Source: DATAJX01 sp036261915 (lineage in GTDB: Bacteria > Pseudomonadota > Alphaproteobacteria > UBA2136 > UBA6156). From it: 64,000 nucleotides of DNA. Of the stretch, positions 60,513 to 64,000 are shown piece by piece. A program made the translations under genes and the position numbers. A model generated the notes under the pieces. The model was not told where the DNA came from. It made no database searches and saw only the letters and a list, made by a program, of their open reading frames with translations. The DNA lies in the NCBI GenBank assembly GCA_036261915.1, contig DATAJX010000006.1, forward strand, positions 124,001-188,000, given 5' to 3'. Position 1 is the stretch's first letter, and the number at the start of each line of letters is the position of its first letter.

Positions 60513-61751
60513 ATGAACCTTAAAACGCTCCCCCTCCTCCTCGCCGCCACCGCCCTGTCCGGCTGCGCCACACTGTCCGATATCGACCAGGGCCTGTACA
60601 GCGGCGCCAACGCCGTCAGCAGCGCCGACCGCGTCACCGGCCAGCGCACGCTGGGCAGCGGCGACCGCGCCGCCGCCATCGCCAGCCAAAACGCCGAACT
60701 CGACAAGGTCGTCGAGCAACGCACCGCCAAGGGCGACAAATTCAATGCGGCGGTCAATGCCGCACAATACGCGCGCCTGCAACGCATCGCCGCGCGGCTG
60801 CTGCCGGTCACGCACTTCGCGGCCGAACGATCGCAGTGGCGCGTGCTGCTCATGCCCGACATCGACTGGAACGCCTACGTCAACGGCGGCAGCATCATCG
60901 TGGTCAACAAGGGCCTGGTCGATGACGCCAACATGACCGACGACGACATCGCCGCCGTGCTGGGCCACGAGATCGGCCACGTCGCCGCCAACCATATCTC
61001 CGAGCGCAGCGCCTACAGCACCGCCGCCATGCTCACCGGCAGCAGGTCGTCGGCGGGCCGCTCCACCTTCCAAAGCTCGTTCACGCTCGACCAGGAAACC
61101 GAAGCCGACCGCATCGGCCTGTTGTACGCCGCGCTCGCGGGCTACAACCCGCAGGCCGCCGGCACGCTGTGGCAACGCATGTACCAGCAGCAGGGCAACG
61201 GCGGCGCCTTCATCAGCGACCACCCCCTCAACCGCGACCGCGCCACCCAAACCGCGCAGATCGCGCAGGCCATCATCCGGGCCGGGTATTACACGCCGGG
61301 CAAAACCAACCCCGATGCGCAAAGCCTGCTGCAAAACAACGTGCTCTGGCAACACCGCAACCAGTCGCTGCAGGCGGGCAGCGGGGGCGGCCTCGCCGCG
61401 GTGGCCGAAACCCTGCTCACCACCTACACCCAGCGCGAGCAGGCCAAGAACACCGAAAGATCGCAACTCGCCCACCGGCAACTGGTGCAAACCGTCGGCA
61501 CGCTGCTGCAAGTGGGCCAGCCCCGCGCCACGGGCGCCGACACCATCGAACTGCCCTGCCTCTATCGCGGCAACCAGCCGCTCGGCACCCTGGCCATCCG
61601 GGTGGTGGTGCCAGGCACAAACCTCACCGCCGTGGCGCACAGCGCCGGTACGGTGGCGCCGGGCTCATCCTTCACGGTCACCTTCACCGCCCCGGGCCTC
61701 GGCAACGCGGTATCGCAGGCCAAATTCGGGGTCGAAGACGCCGCCCTCTAA
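60513..61751 (+). CDS. M48-family metalloprotease lipoprotein
   Basis: 412 residues. Lipoprotein signal with lipobox LSGC (Cys18). M48 catalytic motif HEIGHVAANH at 152-161 and the third ligand in QETEADRIGLLYAALAG. Architecture (outer-membrane or periplasmic M48 with C-terminal extension of about 180 residues) recalls BepA/LoiP-type proteases of envelope quality control. No TPR is obvious; the C-terminal part contains an Ig-like ending (GTVAPGSSFTVTFTAPG). TATTCAT ends six bases before the ATG, no Shine-Dalgarno. Confidence 0.88.
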   Translation: MNLKTLPLLLAATALSGCATLSDIDQGLYSGANAVSSADRVTGQRTLGSGDRAAAIASQNAELDKVVEQRTAKGDKFNAAVNAAQYARLQRIAARLLPVTHFAAERSQWRVLLMPDIDWNAYVNGGSIIVVNKGLVDDANMTDDDIAAVLGHEIGHVAANHISERSAYSTAAMLTGSRSSAGRSTFQSSFTLDQETEADRIGLLYAALAGYNPQAAGTLWQRMYQQQGNGGAFISDHPLNRDRATQTAQIAQAIIRAGYYTPGKTNPDAQSLLQNNVLWQHRNQSLQAGSGGGLAAVAETLLTTYTQREQAKNTERSQLAHRQLVQTVGTLLQVGQPRATGADTIELPCLYRGNQPLGTLAIRVVVPGTNLTAVAHSAGTVAPGSSFTVTFTAPGLGNAVSQAKFGVEDAAL

Positions 61752-61919
61752 CCCCCTTATTAAGGGGCACCGACAACAAAGCGCCATTCGCGCATCATTT
61801 GCGCTCGCTTTTGGCTCCAAATGCGACACACGTGTACAGCCGCGCATCATCCATGCATCACTGACGCATCACCTGTGCACCCCCTTGCCATCCGGCCCCC
61901 GCTGCGCCACATACCCGGT
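61752..61919. other. intergenic region with short hairpin and 11-bp repeats
   Basis: After the M48 gene there is a CCCCTT/AAGGGG hairpin (61755-61769), then sequence rich in GCGCATC, and the 11-bp repeat array at 61838-61881 in front of trmD. No ORF seen. Confidence 0.5.
61838..61881 (-). repeat. array of four 11-bp direct repeats upstream of trmD
   Basis: Read on the minus strand: GGTGCACAGGT (degenerate), GATGCGTCAGT, GATGCATGGAT, GATGCGCGGCT. The same unit forms a plus-strand array at 63189-63238. Confidence 0.7.
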
Positions 61920-62609
61920 ATGACCTACCCGGTAACCATCCTCACGCTCTTCCCCGAGGCCTTCCCCGGCCTGCTGGGCGCCAGCGTCATGGGCCGTGCC
62001 CTGGCCGAAAAGGCATGGAATATCAAAGTTTTGAACATCCGCGATTTCGCGCTCGACAAGCACCGCAAGGTCGACGACGCCCCCTTTGGCGGCGGCGCCG
62101 GCATGGTGATGAAGCCCGACGTGGTCGCGGCCGCCCTGCGCGCGGCAAAGGCTGCGCAGCCCGGCGCCCACACCATCTACCTAAGTCCTTCAGGCACAAC
62201 ATTTATTCAGCCGATCGCCCGCCGTTTCGCCGACCACAGGAACGGCCTGATCATCCTCTGCGGCCACTACGAAGGCGTCGACCAGCGCGTCCTCGACACC
62301 GAAGTGGATGAGATTATTTCGCTTGGAAATTATGTACTTAGCGGCGGCGAGCCCGCCGCTGTCTGCCTTGTCGACGCGGTGGTACGCCTGCTGCCCGGCG
62401 TGCTGGGCGCCGAGGCCAGCCTGCATGAAGAAAGCTTTGATATCATTGACGAAAATGGCGAAGCGCTGGTCGAATACCCGCATTACACCCGCCCCGCCGA
62501 ATGGGAGGGCCAGACCGTCCCGCAAGTATTAACCAACGGAAATCATTCAGAAATCAAAAAGTGGCGAATGGCCGAAGCGCGCAAGCGCACCCGCGCCCTC
62601 AAACCGTAA
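61920..62609 (+). CDS. trmD: tRNA (guanine-N1)-methyltransferase
   Basis: 229 residues. ILTLFPEAFPGLLGASVMGRA, KVDDAPFGGGAGMVMKPD, LILCGHYEGVDQR, EIISLGNYVLSGGEPA and GHHAEI-like HYTRPAEW block define TrmD, which makes m1G37 in tRNA to prevent frameshifting. The start MTYPVTI lacks a Shine-Dalgarno. rplS follows 72 bases later; rimM and rpsP, the usual partners, are elsewhere. Confidence 0.97.
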   Translation: MTYPVTILTLFPEAFPGLLGASVMGRALAEKAWNIKVLNIRDFALDKHRKVDDAPFGGGAGMVMKPDVVAAALRAAKAAQPGAHTIYLSPSGTTFIQPIARRFADHRNGLIILCGHYEGVDQRVLDTEVDEIISLGNYVLSGGEPAAVCLVDAVVRLLPGVLGAEASLHEESFDIIDENGEALVEYPHYTRPAEWEGQTVPQVLTNGNHSEIKKWRMAEARKRTRALKP

Positions 62610-62681
62610 AAAACGCTTGCAGGCCCGCCCCCTTTGGGCTAAATGGGCGCAACAGAGAAATGCACCAGTTAGGGTAAACCT

Positions 62682-63137
62682 ATGAATATTATTGCTAAAT
62701 TAGACCAAAAAACCGCCGCTGCCGCCAGCGCAAAAGCCATTCCCGAATTCAAGGCCGGTGATCAGCTGCGCGTTTCCGTGCGCATCACCGAAGGCGAACG
62801 CACCCGCGTGCAATTGTTCGAAGGCGTTTGCATTTCGCGCCACAACAATGGCGCCGGCTCTAGCTTTACGGTGCGTAAGATGAGTTTTGGCGAAGGCGTT
62901 GAGCGTATTTTCCCGCTATACTCGCCGGTGATCGAAAAGGTTGAACTGGTACGCCGTGGCGATGTGCGCCGCGCCAAGCTGTACTACCTGCGCGGCCTGA
63001 CCGGTAAGGCCGCCCGCATCGCTGAAAAGGCCCGTGCGCAAGGCGAAGTGGCCAGCGCTGCCGACCTGACCGCCGAAGACCTGGCCGCCCAGGCCGTGCC
63101 GGCCCCGGTTGAAGCAGCGGCCCAGCCGGTTGCTTAA
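62682..63137 (+). CDS. rplS: 50S ribosomal protein L19
   Basis: 151 residues. Core FKAGDQLRVSVRITEGERTRVQLFEGVCI, SFTVRKMSFGEGVERIFPLYSP and RRGDVRRAKLYYLRGLTGKAARI; then a 40-residue Ala/Pro/Glu-rich tail beyond the family's normal end. A terminator follows. Confidence 0.97.
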   Translation: MNIIAKLDQKTAAAASAKAIPEFKAGDQLRVSVRITEGERTRVQLFEGVCISRHNNGAGSSFTVRKMSFGEGVERIFPLYSPVIEKVELVRRGDVRRAKLYYLRGLTGKAARIAEKARAQGEVASAADLTAEDLAAQAVPAPVEAAAQPVA

Positions 63138-63152
63138 AAACGGTATTTAAAG

Positions 63153-63174
63153 GGCCCCGCAAGGGGCCTTTTTT
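63153..63174 (+). terminator. rplS terminator
   Basis: GGCCCC-GCAA-GGGGCC followed by six T residues. Confidence 0.93.
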
Positions 63175-63188
63175 GTGCGTGCGAAACT

Positions 63189-63238
63189 GATGCGCAGGTG
63201 ATGCACGGGTGATGCGCGGATGTCGGTGATGTGTCATA
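63189..63238 (+). repeat. array of 11-bp direct repeats before the UDG-like gene
   Basis: GATGCGCAGGT, GATGCACGGGT, GATGCGCGGAT in exact register, six bases, then a degenerate GATGTGTCATA. It ends nine bases before the next ATG. Confidence 0.75.
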
Positions 63239-63246
63239 GTGCCGCC

Positions 63247-63918
63247 ATGATGGAGCGGGGGCCCTTATCGAACGAACTGATCGGCGTATTGCACGACCTG
63301 ACGCTGGGTGGTGTGCACGTGGAGGTGGCGGGCGAACCCTTCAACTGGGGCAAGCCCACACCGGCCCCCTCGCCGCTGGCCAAGCTGGCCGAAGCCGCAC
63401 CCGCACAACCCGCTGCGCAGGTTGTTGATGACGAACCGGCGCCGCGCCCGCGCCGGGTGCTGGCCGAGAGGATCACCCAGGCCGAACCGCTCCCCCCGGC
63501 CCCGCGCCGCGAGGCGCCGGTGGTGCAGGCGGCGGTAAGCATAACGCCCGACAGCGCGCCCGGCGGCGTGGTGGTGGCATGCAACGCCATACCCACCCCG
63601 GCCGAACTGACGCTGCTGCACAACATGCTGAAGGCCGTGGGGCTGGAGAATGCCCCCCGCGCGCTGGTGGTGGGCAACAGCGGCGTGGCCGAGGTGATCG
63701 CCAGCCAGACGCCCACGCACGTGCTGGTGCTGGGGCAGGCGCCGTTGAGCGCGCTGCTGGGCAAGACCCAGGGCGTGGAGGAGTGGCAGCGCGCACCGGT
63801 GAAACTGCTGGCCGCTTTTGACGGGCCGGTGGGCGTGACCTATCCGCTCGAACTTTTGCTGAAAAATCCACTCTATAAAAAGCGCACGTGGCAGCATTTG
63901 CTGAAGTGGATCCAGTAA
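63247..63918 (+). CDS. uracil-DNA glycosylase superfamily-like protein lacking the catalytic N-terminal motif
   Basis: 223 residues. The first 110 are Pro/Ala/Arg-rich and probably flexible. From about 115 the pattern follows family 4/5 UDGs: PTPAELTLLHNMLKAVGLE (matches G-x-LL-x-x-ML-x-AIGL), PTHVLVLGQAPLSALLGK, and YPLELLLKNPLYKKRTWQHL in place of the usual TYHPSALLRNPxxKRxxWxDL. The N-terminal GExPGxxEDxxGxPF motif with Fe-S Cys and catalytic acid is absent and HP is changed to PL, so catalysis is unlikely. It may be a DNA-binding relic or a diverged family. CATAGT lies six bases before the ATG. Confidence 0.6.
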   Translation: MMERGPLSNELIGVLHDLTLGGVHVEVAGEPFNWGKPTPAPSPLAKLAEAAPAQPAAQVVDDEPAPRPRRVLAERITQAEPLPPAPRREAPVVQAAVSITPDSAPGGVVVACNAIPTPAELTLLHNMLKAVGLENAPRALVVGNSGVAEVIASQTPTHVLVLGQAPLSALLGKTQGVEEWQRAPVKLLAAFDGPVGVTYPLELLLKNPLYKKRTWQHLLKWIQ

Positions 63919-63965
63919 CCACTCGCCTCCGGCGCAGCGCCGTTCCGGCTTGTGCGCCCCGGCTC

Positions 63966-63992
63966 ACCCTTATGAAACGCTCCTTTGGAGCG
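63966..63992 (-). repeat. short hairpin repeat, copy C
   Basis: On the minus strand CGCTCC-AAA-GGAGCG followed by TTTCATAAGGGT; matches copies A and B in plan. It lies 48 bases after the UDG-like gene at the right edge. Confidence 0.65.
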
Positions 63993-64000
63993 ATGCAGCG

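Overview
The window looks like a 64 kb piece of a flagellated, GC-rich alphaproteobacterial chromosome. The support is the separate petABC bc1 genes, FliX (a flagellar regulator known from alphaproteobacteria), a class 2 PyrD, oxygen-dependent HemF plus HemH, and GCTANNTT-type promoters like those of Caulobacter. CsrA-FliW and a mitochondrial-type aconitase are less usual for that class, so I do not name a genus. All calls come from reading the sequence; no database was searched.

Layout. 1-2421: end of a multi-spanning conjugation-type (TraG_N-like) membrane protein running off the left edge, in sequence less GC-rich than the rest. 2.6-7.9 kb: small genes, a C-terminally shortened hemF, two tRNAs, an L,D-transpeptidase and a methyltransferase. 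7.9-19.2 kb: flagellar block (flhB, fliX, fliR, fliQ, fliE, flgC, flgB on minus; flgI, flgJ-like, flgN-like, flgK, flgL, csrA, fliW on plus). 19.2-21.8 kb: petABC. 21.8-27.2 kb: housekeeping (EEP hydrolase, msrB, SpoU methylase, ychF, pth, rplY, HIT). 27.3-32.0 kb: sufBCDS-sufT. 32.2-36.4 kb: rpsP, ffh, a membrane protein, ftsY. 37.2-39.5 kb: aconitase. 40.5-52.7 kb: F1 ATP synthase genes scattered as atpC, atpD, atpG and atpA-atpH among many small genes, murI, an aminotransferase and a DnaA-like protein lacking the ATPase domain. 52.7-58 kb: hemH, then fliS, fliD, a FlaG-like gene and flagellin. 58-64 kb: pyrC, pyrD, an M48 lipoprotein, trmD, rplS and a UDG-like remnant.

Regulation that can be read directly. 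Near-perfect sigma-54 elements (TGGCACG-N4-NTGCA) precede flgB, flgI, flgK and flagellin, and one lies inside csrA ahead of fliW, so the flagellar genes seem to form one RpoN regulon. A second group of genes (petA, hemH, hemF, cupin, murI and others) has a -10-like box 6-7 bases before ATG and no Shine-Dalgarno sequence, which suggests leaderless mRNAs.

Most unusual points: the ATPase-less DnaA paralogue; the dispersed F1 genes; paralogous small exported Lys/His-rich and Cys-pair proteins between them; two families of dispersed hairpin repeats whose stems covary; two arrays of 11-bp phased repeats bracketing trmD-rplS; and a perfect 17-bp inverted repeat that ends hemF early.
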